Positions 43,275 to 52,314 are shown, counted from the first letter of the stretch. The stretch: 64,000 nt of DNA from Bradyrhizobium diazoefficiens (GCF_016616235.1 NZ_CP067100.1:4461001-4525000), one strand, 5' to 3'. The notes: generated by a model from the letters alone, not told the origin. Program-made: numbers and translations.

Positions 43275-44515
43275 TGAACGTTCTCCTTTGCGACGCTTTG
43301 GTTCGTTGGCGTGCCCGCCACGACGCCGCTCGCCACGAATTGGGCGATGTCCTGCGCGGAATAGCCGAGCTGCTCCAACCATCGCTCGGTGTCCGCGCCA
43401 AGCTCCGGAGGCAATGCTGGCGGCGGAAAGTCCTCGTCGAGCCGGAAGCCCGGTCTGGTGATCCGCAGCCGGTCATGCTCGCCGGACTGGGCTGGAAGTG
43501 TTTCCACGAAGCGACGCTCCAGCAGTTGCGGCTCTCTTAGGACTTGCGGAACCGTCAGCACGCATCCTGCGGGCACGCCGGCCGCATTCAGCTCACGCTC
43601 CCACACCTCTGCCGCCTTCGTACCCAGCGCCTCGTTCAGCGCCTCGTTCAGCGCTACACGATTGGCTTTGCGCGTCTCGCGTTTGGCGAAGCGTGGATCG
43701 GTGGCAAGCTCGGGCCGGCCGACCAGATCGCACAAGGCCTGAAACTGCTTCTGCTCGTTCGCGGCGATGTTGAGCGGCCCCGTTGCCGTGCTGAACGTGC
43801 CGGACGGCGCCGCGGTGAAATTCTCGTTGCCCATCGGCTCCGGCTCGACACCGGCATTGAGATGGTTGGACACCACCCAGCCCATCGCCGCAACTGTGGC
43901 TTCCAGCAGCGAGACATCGATGAAGCGGCCGCGGCCGGTCTGCCGCTGATCGACCAGCGCGGACGAGATGGCGAAGGCTGCCGTCAGCCCAGCGATGGTA
44001 TCGGAGATCGGAAATCCTGTGCGCAGTGGCGCGGACCGCGCATCACCCGTCACGCTCATGGCGCCCGACAGGCCCTGCACAATCTGGTCATAGGCCGGCC
44101 TCGCCGACCAGGGTCCGCTCTGGCCGAAGCCCGAGATTGCACAATAGATCAATCGCGGATTGCGCCGGCTCAACACCTCGTAACCGAGGCCGAGCCGTTC
44201 CATCACCTTGGGCCGGAAATTCTCCAGCACCACGTCGGCCTTGGCAACGAAGCGCAAGAATACCTCCTTGCCCGCCTCGGACTTCAGATCGAGCGCGACC
44301 GAGTGCTTGCCGGCATTGACGGCGACGAAGGACAGGCCCTGGAGCCGCTGCGCCCGCTTCGGATCGGCGCCGAGGCGCCGCGCCAGGTCGCCACCATTCG
44401 GATTCTCAATCTTGATCACCTCGGCGCCGAGGCGCGAGAGGTGGTAGCCGCAGAACGGACCCGCCAGCACGTTGGACAGGTCGAGGACGCGGATACCCGT
44501 AAGCGGCAAAGACAT
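43271..44515 (-). CDS. CaiB/BaiF (class III) CoA-transferase (414 aa)
   Basis: Recognised by GIRVLDLSNVLAGPFCGYHL, IKIENPNGGD, LDLKSEAGKEVFLRFVAKAD, VLENFRPKVMERLGLGYE and the catalytic Asp in RPAYDQIVQGLSG. Family enzymes move CoA between carboxylic acids, often from succinyl-CoA or formyl-CoA. It is 12 bases after the ABC binding-protein gene and overlaps the lyase gene by four bases, so its substrate is likely the imported acid. Confidence 0.92.
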   Translation of the reverse strand: MSLPLTGIRVLDLSNVLAGPFCGYHLSRLGAEVIKIENPNGGDLARRLGADPKRAQRLQGLSFVAVNAGKHSVALDLKSEAGKEVFLRFVAKADVVLENFRPKVMERLGLGYEVLSRRNPRLIYCAISGFGQSGPWSARPAYDQIVQGLSGAMSVTGDARSAPLRTGFPISDTIAGLTAAFAISSALVDQRQTGRGRFIDVSLLEATVAAMGWVVSNHLNAGVEPEPMGNENFTAAPSGTFSTATGPLNIAANEQKQFQALCDLVGRPELATDPRFAKRETRKANRVALNEALNEALGTKAAEVWERELNAAGVPAGCVLTVPQVLREPQLLERRFVETLPAQSGEHDRLRITRPGFRLDEDFPPPALPPELGADTERWLEQLGYSAQDIAQFVASGVVAGTPTNQSVAKENVQ

Positions 44516-44527
44516 TCCAGTATCCTC

Positions 44528-45550
44528 TTACTTCAACTGCTGAGCCGCGCGATCAGCGAAGCGATTGGTGAAGGTCTTGGTGAGATCGATCTTGGCAGCC
44601 GCGATCTTGGGATCGTAGTCGCTCAGGACCGCGAGCGGCACCTTGGCGGCCTCGACGTCCATCTGGCCGGTCTGCGAGAACAGCGCCTTCGACGCCTTCA
44701 TGATCTCGATGTTGACGTCGCGATTGTCGGTCTTGTAGCCGGCGGGCATCGCATCGACGAGCTGCTCGGTCGGGGCCGAGTTGATCCACCGGTGCGTCTT
44801 CAGGAACGCGTTGACGAGGCGCTGCACCGTCTCCGGGTTCTTGTCGATGAAGGATTGCTGGAGATAGAGGCAGGCCGTCGGATAGATGCCGCCGAAGGCC
44901 TGCTTGGAGCCGTCGATCGTGCGCGCGTCGAACAGCGGCGTCGCCGAGCTCTTGCGCGCGAGCAGCGTCGCCACCGGATCGAAATACACCAGCGCGTCGA
45001 TGTTCTTGGCCTCGAGCGCGACCATCCCCGGCGCGCCGCTGCCAACCGCGATGATGTTGACGTCGCGCGGCCCGAGCCCGGCTTTCTTGATGTAATAGCG
45101 TGCCATGGTGTCGGTGGACGAGCCGGGCGCCGTGATGCCGAGCTTGAGGCCCTTCAGATCCGCGCCGGTCCTGACCTTGTCGGCAAGGTCGTTCCGGACG
45201 CCGAGCAGAACGCCCGGAATGTCGTTGAGCAGGAACACGCAGGAGATCTCCTTGCCCTGCGCCTGCATCTGGATCGTATGGTCGTAAAAGCCGACAGTGC
45301 CGTCGACCGAGCCGCCAATGAGCGCCTGGAGCGCCTTCGAGCCGCCGGCCTGGAAGTTCTCGACGGTGACATCCAGTCCTTCGTCCCTGAACATGCCGAG
45401 CTTCACGCCGAGCTCGAGGGGCATGTAGTTGAGGATCTGGGAACCGACCGCAATCTTGAGCTTCGCCTTTTCCGGCTCGCCGGCCTGCACCGTGAGGACG
45501 GAAAGACAGATCGCCGATACGGCGAGGATCAGCCGGGTGAAGACACGCAT
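44528..45550 (-). CDS. ABC transporter substrate-binding protein, NMT1/SsuA-like (340 aa)
   Basis: Signal peptide (LILAVSAICLSVLTVQAG) then KLKIAVGSQILNYMPLELGV, FQAGGSKALQALIGGSVDGT, GLKLGITAPGSSTDTMARYY and CLYLQQSFIDKNPETVQRLV. This is the NMT1/THI5/SsuA family that binds sulfonates, thiamine precursors, aromatic acids and other small acids. GGAGG lies five bases before the ATG. It follows the permease gene by 29 bases. Confidence 0.9.
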   Translation of the reverse strand: MRVFTRLILAVSAICLSVLTVQAGEPEKAKLKIAVGSQILNYMPLELGVKLGMFRDEGLDVTVENFQAGGSKALQALIGGSVDGTVGFYDHTIQMQAQGKEISCVFLLNDIPGVLLGVRNDLADKVRTGADLKGLKLGITAPGSSTDTMARYYIKKAGLGPRDVNIIAVGSGAPGMVALEAKNIDALVYFDPVATLLARKSSATPLFDARTIDGSKQAFGGIYPTACLYLQQSFIDKNPETVQRLVNAFLKTHRWINSAPTEQLVDAMPAGYKTDNRDVNIEIMKASKALFSQTGQMDVEAAKVPLAVLSDYDPKIAAAKIDLTKTFTNRFADRAAQQLK

Positions 45551-45579
45551 GCGAACCTCCATGTTTGCGTATTGTTCGA

Positions 45580-46353
45580 TCAGACTTCGTGAGCAGGTGC
45601 GGGACGCCACACCAGGAGCCGCTTTTCGGCGCGATCGACCAGCGCGTCGAGGGCGACCACGAAGGCGGACAGCACGATGATGCCGGCGAACACGCCGGCA
45701 GCGTCGAGCACGCCCTCGGCCTGGGCGATCAGGTGCCCGAGGCCGGCGGATGAGCCGAGATATTCGGCTACCACGGCGCCCATCACCGCCATGCCGACGG
45801 ACACCCGCAGGCTGGACAGGATCCACGTCGTGGCCGACGGCAGATAGACGTGGCGCAGCAGCGACCATTTCGACGCACGCAACAGGCGGGCATTGGCCAG
45901 CACCACCGGGTTGACCTCGCGCACGCCCTGGAAGGTGTTGAAGAAGGCGACGAACAGCACCAGCGTTACGCCGAGCGCGACCTTCGAGGTCAGGCCGAGG
46001 CCGAACCAGATCACGAAGATCGGCCCGAGCAGGATGCGCGGGATGGCGTTGAACATCTTGATGAAGGGCTGCACGACCTCGGCCGCGAACGGACTGAGGC
46101 CGAGCCAGATTCCGAGCGCGGTGCCGATCGCAATCCCGGCCACGAAGGACAGGACCGTCTCCAGCAGCGTGACGCCGACATCGGTCCAGAAGTCCGCGGT
46201 GGACATCCACTCCCCGATCCGCGCCACCAGCGTCGATGGCGCCGGGAAGAAGAACGGATCAATCAGTCCTGCCCGGACGCCGGCTTCCCAGATCAGGAGC
46301 AGGCTGAGCACGATCGCGACCTGAACGAGAACCACCTTACCCTTGCGCGGCAT
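45580..46353 (-). CDS. ABC transporter permease, SsuC/TauC-like (257 aa)
   Basis: Six predicted spans, an N-terminal VVLVQVAIVLSLLLIWEAGV, and the EAA-loop equivalent EVNPVVLANARLLRASKWSL before HVYLPSATTWILSSLRVSVG. This is the BPD-type inner-membrane permease family of the taurine/nitrate/aromatic-acid importers. ATG 46353 overlaps the ATPase stop (46337) by 17 bases; coupling is likely. Confidence 0.9.
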   Translation of the reverse strand: MPRKGKVVLVQVAIVLSLLLIWEAGVRAGLIDPFFFPAPSTLVARIGEWMSTADFWTDVGVTLLETVLSFVAGIAIGTALGIWLGLSPFAAEVVQPFIKMFNAIPRILLGPIFVIWFGLGLTSKVALGVTLVLFVAFFNTFQGVREVNPVVLANARLLRASKWSLLRHVYLPSATTWILSSLRVSVGMAVMGAVVAEYLGSSAGLGHLIAQAEGVLDAAGVFAGIIVLSAFVVALDALVDRAEKRLLVWRPAPAHEV

Positions 46354-47128
46354 AGCTCTTCTCCACTTCGGCGCCGAGCAGCGACCAGATTTGACGATAG
46401 AGCGCGACGAATTCATCGGTGGTCTGGAGCGCCGAGACGTCGCGCGGGCGCGGCAGCGTGATCGGGACGTCGCCGACCATGCGACTGCCCGGCCCCGCCG
46501 ACATCACGACGACACGGTCGGCGAGCGTAATCGCCTCGTCGAGATCGTGCGTGATGAAGATCAGGGAGCGGCGCTCCGCCTGCCAGAGATCGAGCAGGAT
46601 GCGGTGCATCAGCCGGCGCGTGTGCACGTCCAGCGCCGAGAACGGCTCGTCCATCAGCACGATCCTCGGCTCCATGATCAGGGTCTGGGCCATCGCCACG
46701 CGCTTGCGCTGGCCGCCCGACAGCTGATGCGGATAACGCTCCTCAAAACCTTTCAGGCCGACCTTGGCGAGCCAGGGCCGCGCCTGCGCCCGCGCCTCCT
46801 CCACCGACTTGCCCTGAAACACGAGGCCGAGGCCGACATTGTCCTGGGCGGTCTTCCACGGCAGCAGTCCCTCCTGCTGGAGCATGTAGCCGGACTGGTC
46901 GTTGAGGCCTGCGAGCGGCTTGCCGAAGATGCAGACGTCGCCGGCGGCAGGCTTCAGCAATCCGGTGACGGTGTTGAGGATGGTCGACTTGCCGCAGCCG
47001 GTCGGCCCCACCACCGCGACGAACTCGGTCTCGCCGACCTGGAGGTTCATACTTTTGACGGCGGTGAAATCGCCGAAGCGGATCATGACGTCGCGCAAAT
47101 CGACGGCCAAGCCCGGCTGCCCTTCCAT
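46337..47128 (-). CDS. ABC transporter ATP-binding protein, SsuB/TauB-like (263 aa)
   Basis: Walker A GPTGCGKSTILNT, Q-loop LQQEGLLPWKTA, signature QLSGGQRKRVAMAQTLI, Walker B RIVLMDEPFSALD and H-loop FITHDLDEA are all intact. It powers the permease and binding-protein pair that follow. First gene of the operon. CAGAACTAGTTCTG, a perfect palindrome at 47141-47154, lies just upstream of its ATG. Confidence 0.95.
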   Translation of the reverse strand: MEGQPGLAVDLRDVMIRFGDFTAVKSMNLQVGETEFVAVVGPTGCGKSTILNTVTGLLKPAAGDVCIFGKPLAGLNDQSGYMLQQEGLLPWKTAQDNVGLGLVFQGKSVEEARAQARPWLAKVGLKGFEERYPHQLSGGQRKRVAMAQTLIMEPRIVLMDEPFSALDVHTRRLMHRILLDLWQAERRSLIFITHDLDEAITLADRVVVMSAGPGSRMVGDVPITLPRPRDVSALQTTDEFVALYRQIWSLLGAEVEKSYAAQG

Positions 47129-47140
47129 TGTTTCGCTCCG

Positions 47141-47154
47141 CAGAACTAGTTCTG
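47141..47154. promoter_or_regulatory. Perfect 14-bp palindrome before the ABC/CoA operon
   Basis: CAGAACTAGTTCTG begins 13 bases before the ATPase start codon. It shares the AGAAC/GTTCT half-sites of the palindrome at 47261-47279, next to the iclR-like gene, so both may be bound by that regulator. Confidence 0.5.
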
Positions 47155-47260
47155 TTATTCAAAACCCGTAGCCGGGTGCGCGACCCGAGTCAAATTGATT
47201 CCATGCAGCAGAACCATGCGATTGGCCCATTTGTCGACTTTTCGACCAATCCATGATATT

Positions 47261-47279
47261 TGTTCTATCAGATAGAACA
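47261..47279. promoter_or_regulatory. Perfect 19-bp palindrome, IclR-type operator
   Basis: TGTTCTATC-A-GATAGAACA is an exact dyad of nine plus nine bases. It ends nine bases before the ATG of the IclR gene and overlaps the AGGAG ribosome binding site, so binding here would block its own expression. IclR proteins typically bind such 14-20 bp dyads. Confidence 0.75.
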
Positions 47280-47288
47280 GGAGCGACG

Positions 47289-47978
47289 ATGGCAAAAACG
47301 GGTGTTGATGCGGTGGCGCGGGCACTGGCGATCCTCAGGGCGTTTGGGCCGGAGCGCGGCGCCATGACGCTGACCGAGATCGCCGAGGCAACCGATCTCT
47401 ACAAGAGCACGGTGCTTCGTCTCGCTGCGACGCTGGAGACCAACGGCTTTCTCATCCGCGGCGTTGACCGGCTGTTCCGTCCGGGCCCAGAGCTCTGGCG
47501 CCTCGGTGCGCTCTATCAGCGTGGTCTCGACCTCGGCGATCTCGTGAGACCGTCGCTGCACCGCCTGGTCGAGGCGACCGGCGAGACGGCGTCGTTCTAC
47601 ATTGCCGACGGCGATGAGCGCATCTGCCTGTACCGGGTCAACTCGCCGCGCTCCGTCCGGCATCATCTCGACGAAGGCCAGCGGCTGCCGATCGATCGCG
47701 GCGCCGCCGGGCGCGTGCTCACCGCCTATCGCGAGCCCGCCGCCACCGAGACCAGCAAAATCCGTGAGCGCGGCTTCTACGTGTCGCTTGGCGAGCGTGA
47801 CCCCGAGGTCGCCGCCGCCGCCGTCCCGGTCATCGATGTCCAGGGCAAGCTGCGGGGCGCCTTGTCGGTCTCCGCCATTCGGACGCGTTTCGATGCCACC
47901 GCGCGCAAGGCCGCCATCGATGTGCTCAAATCCGAAGCCCGCGCCTTGTCCAGCCTACTGCCCGCCGGCGAAAACTGA
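47289..47978 (+). CDS. IclR family transcriptional regulator (229 aa)
   Basis: N-terminal winged helix (ARALAILRAFGPERGAMTLT, EIAEATDLYKSTVLRLAATL) and an effector domain with GETASFYIADGDERICLYRV, PIDRGAAGRVLTAY and PVIDVQGKLRGALSVSA. AGGAG is five bases before ATG 47289. It is divergent from the ABC/CoA-transferase/lyase operon, which it very likely controls by sensing the transported acid or a CoA product. A perfect 19-bp palindrome precedes it. Confidence 0.92.
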   Translation: MAKTGVDAVARALAILRAFGPERGAMTLTEIAEATDLYKSTVLRLAATLETNGFLIRGVDRLFRPGPELWRLGALYQRGLDLGDLVRPSLHRLVEATGETASFYIADGDERICLYRVNSPRSVRHHLDEGQRLPIDRGAAGRVLTAYREPAATETSKIRERGFYVSLGERDPEVAAAAVPVIDVQGKLRGALSVSAIRTRFDATARKAAIDVLKSEARALSSLLPAGEN

Positions 47979-48023
47979 TCGGACCGGCCAAGCCCACTTT
48001 GCGGATTTTCCGATGATGGCACT

Positions 48024-48119
48024 ATGCCCCTGTTTTGCCCGACGTGTCAACGCATGTCGGGAGACGCGTAAGCCGTTGTCCCGGCAACCATCGGCTACTG
48101 TGCATGGGGTTGTTTTCGA
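48024..48119 (+). repeat. Dispersed repeat, copy 2
   Basis: Blocks starting ATGCCCCTGTTTTGCCCGAC (48024-48050) and GGCTACTGTGCATGGGGTTG (48093-48119) match those at 11646-11672 and 11726-11752. The spacer is 11 bases shorter and differs in sequence. It occupies most of the gap 47979-48281, where no gene is seen. Confidence 0.85.
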
Positions 48120-48281
48120 TATTTTTATGAGGCATGCGGCGCGCGTCACCGTTGGCGCGTCCTGTGGAATGCGGACCCATTGGAACCGCTGTCATCAAAC
48201 TGAAACATACGCGCTCTAACGGCCTGTCAGGGCCGTCTTGCCGGAGGCGACCACCCTCCAACAGTCCCTGACAAGCGCGCC

Positions 48282-49130
48282 ATGCCGTTCAAATTCATCC
48301 ACCTTACCGACACGCATCTCGCGAATCCCGGGCTGAAGCTCTATGGCCTCGACCCCCGCGCCCGGCTCGATGCCGCCGTCGCCGACATCAACAACCATCA
48401 CTCGGACGCTGCCTTTGCGGTCGTGACCGGCGACCTCACCCATTGGGGCGAGCCGGAATCCTACGCCAATTTTGCTGACGCGATGTCTGCGCTGAAAATG
48501 CCCTACATCGCCATGGTCGGCAATCACGACAAGCGCGTGGCCTGCCTCGACGGCCTGAAGCCCGCGCCGCGCGATCCGAACGGCTTCGTGCAGGGCACGC
48601 GCACGACCGAGCACGGCCTGTTCGTCTTCCTGGACACGCTGGACGAGACCAGCCACGCCGGCGAGATGTGCGCCAAGCGACTCGAGTGGCTTGCGAAGAC
48701 ACTCGCGGCTGCGCCCGCCGACCAGCCGTTCGTCGTGTTCATGCATCATCCGCCCTTCCCGGTCGGCGTCCACGCCATGGACGAGATCGCGCTGGCGCAG
48801 AGCGCCGAATTCGCCGAGGTGATCGCGCCCTATCGTTCGCGCATCCGCCACCTCTTCTTCGGCCACGTGCACCGGCCGATCTTCGGCAGCTACGGCAAGA
48901 TCCCGTTCTCGACCCTGCGCGGCACCAACCACCAGGTCTGGTTCGAGCTCGATCCGAACGCACCGCACCTCGCCAGCCACGAGCCGCCGGCCTATGGCGT
49001 GGTGCTGATCGACGATGAGAACCTGGTCGTGCACAGCCACGACTTCCTCGACCAAAGTCTGCGCTTCCCCTTCGCCGCACCTGCGGGAATGGACGATCGC
49101 GACTATGCGCTCAACTTCCCGGCACGGTGA
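48282..49130 (+). CDS. Metallophosphoesterase (CpdA/GpdQ-like phosphodiesterase) (282 aa)
   Basis: The dinuclear metal motifs HLTDTHL, VVTGDLTHWGE, MVGNHDKRV, FMHHPPF and FFGHVHRP are in order and intact. There is no signal peptide, so it works in the cytoplasm. Related enzymes are cyclic-nucleotide or glycerophosphodiester phosphodiesterases. The permease gene begins one base after its stop, tying it to the Ugp-like importer and suggesting glycerophosphodiester or similar phosphodiester use. Confidence 0.85.
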   Translation: MPFKFIHLTDTHLANPGLKLYGLDPRARLDAAVADINNHHSDAAFAVVTGDLTHWGEPESYANFADAMSALKMPYIAMVGNHDKRVACLDGLKPAPRDPNGFVQGTRTTEHGLFVFLDTLDETSHAGEMCAKRLEWLAKTLAAAPADQPFVVFMHHPPFPVGVHAMDEIALAQSAEFAEVIAPYRSRIRHLFFGHVHRPIFGSYGKIPFSTLRGTNHQVWFELDPNAPHLASHEPPAYGVVLIDDENLVVHSHDFLDQSLRFPFAAPAGMDDRDYALNFPAR

Positions 49131-49131
49131 G

Positions 49132-50082
49132 ATGAGCCTCGCTGAACCCGCGGCTCTCCCGGTCGCGGCATCGGTGCCGCCGCGCCTGCATATGCTGAAG
49201 CGGTTCTCTCACCGCTTCAAAGCCTCGCTGCCGGCCTATCTGTTGCTGCTGCCCTCGCTGGTCTTCCTCGCCCTGTTCACCTACGGCGCGATGGGCCGCG
49301 TCATCATCGACGCGCTCTATCAGCGCGCCACGCCGAAGGCACCGCTCCGCTTCGTCGGCCTCGACAATATCAGCGGAGTGCTGGCCGACCCGGCCTTCAC
49401 CGGCGCGGTCGTCAACAGTCTCGTCTATGCTGTCGGCACCGCCATCCCGAGCATCGCCCTTGCGCTCCTGTTCGCGCTGGCACTGGCGCGCACCAATGCC
49501 GTGACCAGCGCGCTGCGCGCCGCGCTGTTCCTGCCGGTGCTGATCCCGATGGTCGCGGCGTCCGCGCTGTTCCTGTTCATCTTCCTGCCCAATGTCGGCC
49601 TGCTCGACTATTACATCGGCCGCGTGCTGCCGGTGTTGCCGAACTGGCTCGGCGACCCCGATATCGCGCTCTACGCGATCATGATCATCACGGTCTGGAA
49701 GAACGCCGGTTATTACATGCTGTTCTTCCTCGCCGGCCTTCAGTCCGTGCCGGAGGACGTGATGGAAGCCGCCCACCTCGATGGCGCGGGTCCCTTCATG
49801 CGGCTGCGCTACATCATCCTGCCGGAGCTCAAGCCCACCTTCCTGTTCGTCATCGTGATCGCGACGCTCAACGCGGTGACGCAGGTCGACCACGTCTTCG
49901 TCATGACCAAGGGCGGCCCGTCGAACGCCACCAATCTCGTGCTGTTCTACATCTACCAGCAGGCGGTCGAGCATTATGACATCGGCAAAGCTTCCGCAGC
50001 GACGCTGCTGACGCTGGCCGCCTTGATGAGTCTCACCGCGCTCTCGTTCCGCACCATGGCCAACCGCGAGGGCGGGCGATGA
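49132..50082 (+). CDS. ABC transporter permease, UgpA/MalF-like (316 aa)
   Basis: Six spans with SLPAYLLLLPSLVFLALFTY at the N-terminus and the EAA loop EAAHLDGAGPFMRLRYIILP. Carbohydrate-uptake type 1 family (CUT1). ATG 49132 follows the phosphoesterase stop by one base. It pairs with the next permease, whose start overlaps its stop by four bases. Confidence 0.92.
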   Translation: MSLAEPAALPVAASVPPRLHMLKRFSHRFKASLPAYLLLLPSLVFLALFTYGAMGRVIIDALYQRATPKAPLRFVGLDNISGVLADPAFTGAVVNSLVYAVGTAIPSIALALLFALALARTNAVTSALRAALFLPVLIPMVAASALFLFIFLPNVGLLDYYIGRVLPVLPNWLGDPDIALYAIMIITVWKNAGYYMLFFLAGLQSVPEDVMEAAHLDGAGPFMRLRYIILPELKPTFLFVIVIATLNAVTQVDHVFVMTKGGPSNATNLVLFYIYQQAVEHYDIGKASAATLLTLAALMSLTALSFRTMANREGGR

Positions 50083-50948
50083 CGTTCATTGATCGCCTGC
50101 TCAAGAACGCCCCGCTCGCCACCCGCCGCGAGATCACGCCAAAGCTCGGCTTCGCGCTGACCGTGCTGCTCGCGCTGGTCTGGCTGATCCCGTTCCTGTG
50201 GATGGGCGTGGCGACGCTACGCCCAGCGTCCGACGGCATCAATCTGATGGCCGAGCTGATGCCGAGCCTGAGACCCACGCTCGACAATGTCAGGGATGCC
50301 TGGGAGATCGGCGATTTCCCGCGCTACTTCATCAACACCACCATCATCTGCTCCGGCATCCTGCTGGTGCAGTTCGTCACGATCACGCTGGCAGGCTTTG
50401 CGTTTGCGCGGCTCGACTTCGCCGGCAAGACGCCGATCTTCTATCTGTTCCTGATGCAGCTGATGCTGGTGCCGGTGCTGCTGATCGTGCCGAATTTGCG
50501 CATCGTCGCGCAGTTCGGCCTCTACGACACGCTCACTGGGGTGATGATGCCGTTCTTCGCCTCGGCCTTCGGCACCTTCCTGATGCGGCAGGCTTTTGAA
50601 GCCATTCCGACCGAGCTGGAGGACGCCGCCCTCATCGACGGCGCCAGCCTGCTCCAGCGCATCCGCCACATTTATGTGCCGCTGTCGCTGCCGAGCTTTT
50701 CCGCCTTCGCCATCATCTCCGTGACCAGCCACTGGAACGACTTCCTGTGGCCGCTGATGGTGATCAATTCGCCGGACAAGCGGCCGCTCACGGTCGGCCT
50801 CTCCGTCTTCACCGCCACGGCCGAAGGCACCCAGGCCTGGGGCACGATTGCCGCCGGCACGCTGATGGTGATCGCGCCGCTGCTCATCACGTTCCTGATC
50901 TTCCAGAAGCGCTTCATCAGTTCTTTCGTCACCTCAGGCATCAAATAG
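50079..50948 (+). CDS. ABC transporter permease, UgpE/MalG-like (289 aa)
   Basis: Six spans, and the EAA loop ELEDAALIDGASLLQRIRHI followed by VPLSLPSFSAFAIISVTSHW. CUT1 family inner-membrane subunit. ATGA overlap with the previous gene shows translational coupling. Twelve bases separate it from the binding-protein gene. Confidence 0.93.
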   Translation: MTFIDRLLKNAPLATRREITPKLGFALTVLLALVWLIPFLWMGVATLRPASDGINLMAELMPSLRPTLDNVRDAWEIGDFPRYFINTTIICSGILLVQFVTITLAGFAFARLDFAGKTPIFYLFLMQLMLVPVLLIVPNLRIVAQFGLYDTLTGVMMPFFASAFGTFLMRQAFEAIPTELEDAALIDGASLLQRIRHIYVPLSLPSFSAFAIISVTSHWNDFLWPLMVINSPDKRPLTVGLSVFTATAEGTQAWGTIAAGTLMVIAPLLITFLIFQKRFISSFVTSGIK

Positions 50949-50959
50949 GAGATTTCTCG

Positions 50960-52291
50960 ATGCTGTTTTCCCGCAGGCTCATGCTCGGCCTCGCCATGGC
51001 AGGCACGATGGCAGGTGCCCTCGCCGTCCCGGCGATGGCCGAAGGTCCGACCGAGATCGACCTGTTCTTCCCCGTGCCCGTCGACGGCAAGCTCGCCCGC
51101 GACATGGGCACCTTGATCAAGGAGTTCAACGACGGTCACCCCGACATCAAGGCGACCGCCGTCTACACCGGCTCCTATGACGACACGCTGATCAAGACGC
51201 GCGCTGCGATCAAGGCGGGCAAGCCGCCGGCCGCCGTGATCATGTCGGCGAACTTCCTCTTGGACATGCAGATCGAGAACGAGCTCACCAATCTCGACAA
51301 CCTGATCGCCGCCGACGGCGGCAGCAAGGAAAAGTTCTTGGGCCAGTTCTTCCCGGCGCTGCAGGGCAATGCGGTGATCAACCGCTCGGTCTACGGCGTG
51401 CCGTTCCACAATTCGACGCCGCTGCTCTACATCAACGCCGACAAGGCCAAGGAAGCCGGCCTCGATCCGAACAAGCCGCCGCAGACCTGGGCCGAGCTGA
51501 CCGACTGGGCCAAGAAGCTCACCAAGCGGGAGGGCGACAAGGTGACCCAATGGGGCATTGCGATCCCCTGCGCCTATGACTATTGCGGCTGGATGATGGA
51601 AACGCTCACCATGAGCAATGGCGGGCGCTACTACAACGAGGAGTTCGGCGGCGAGGTCTATTACGATACGCCCTCGATGCTGGGTGCGCTGACCTGGTGG
51701 AACGACCTCGTCCACAAGCACAAGGTCCATGCGCCCGGTGCCACGCCGGGCCCTGCCGTCAGCACCTCCTTCATCTCAGGCAATGCCGCGATGATGATGC
51801 TGTCCACGGGCTCGCTCACTTACGTGCGCGACAACGCCAAGTTCAACTACAAGGTCGCCTTCATCCCGCGCAACGTCCGCAACGCCGTGCCGATCGGCGG
51901 CGCCTCGCTGATCATTCCGGCCGGCCTCGAGGCCGACAAGCAGAAAGCCGCCTGGACGCTGATCAAGTGGATGACCTCCCCTGAGAAGAGCGCCTGGTGG
52001 AGCCGCGCCACCGGCTATTTCGCGCCCAACATGGCCGCCTACAAGACGCCTGACATGATCGACTTCCTCAACAAGAACCCGGACGCCAAGACCGCCGTCG
52101 AGCAGCTCGATGTGGCAAAGCCCTGGTTTGCGACCTACAAGACCGTCCCTGTGCGCAAGAACCTCGAGGACGAGGTGATGCTGGTCCTCAACGGCAAGAA
52201 GCAGCCGAAGGAAGCTTTGGTCGCCGCCCAGAAGGCCGCGGACGAGACGTTGAAGCCGTACAACGCGGAGACGTCGCTCAGGCTGCCGTGA
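50960..52291 (+). CDS. ABC transporter substrate-binding protein, UgpB-like (443 aa)
   Basis: Signal peptide (LMLGLAMAGTMAGALAVPAM, cleaved after AMA) then EIDLFFPVPVDGKLARDMGT, YGVPFHNSTPLLYINADKAK, SNGGRYYNEEFGGEVYYDTP and PIGGASLIIPAGLEADKQKA. The VPFHNSTPLLYIN segment is typical of UgpB and glycerol-3-phosphate binders. This points to sn-glycerol-3-phosphate or a glycerophosphodiester as ligand. No ATPase (ugpC) gene follows; a terminator lies 24 bases downstream. Confidence 0.9.
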   Translation: MLFSRRLMLGLAMAGTMAGALAVPAMAEGPTEIDLFFPVPVDGKLARDMGTLIKEFNDGHPDIKATAVYTGSYDDTLIKTRAAIKAGKPPAAVIMSANFLLDMQIENELTNLDNLIAADGGSKEKFLGQFFPALQGNAVINRSVYGVPFHNSTPLLYINADKAKEAGLDPNKPPQTWAELTDWAKKLTKREGDKVTQWGIAIPCAYDYCGWMMETLTMSNGGRYYNEEFGGEVYYDTPSMLGALTWWNDLVHKHKVHAPGATPGPAVSTSFISGNAAMMMLSTGSLTYVRDNAKFNYKVAFIPRNVRNAVPIGGASLIIPAGLEADKQKAAWTLIKWMTSPEKSAWWSRATGYFAPNMAAYKTPDMIDFLNKNPDAKTAVEQLDVAKPWFATYKTVPVRKNLEDEVMLVLNGKKQPKEALVAAQKAADETLKPYNAETSLRLP

Positions 52292-52314
52292 ACCACCGAT
52301 CGCGTGCGAACAAG

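Noticed and set aside
43544..45592. 682-codon plus-strand frame opposite the CoA-transferase and binding-protein genes
   Set aside because: Antisense to two well-supported genes and rich in Arg/Asp/Gly; no recognisable domain.
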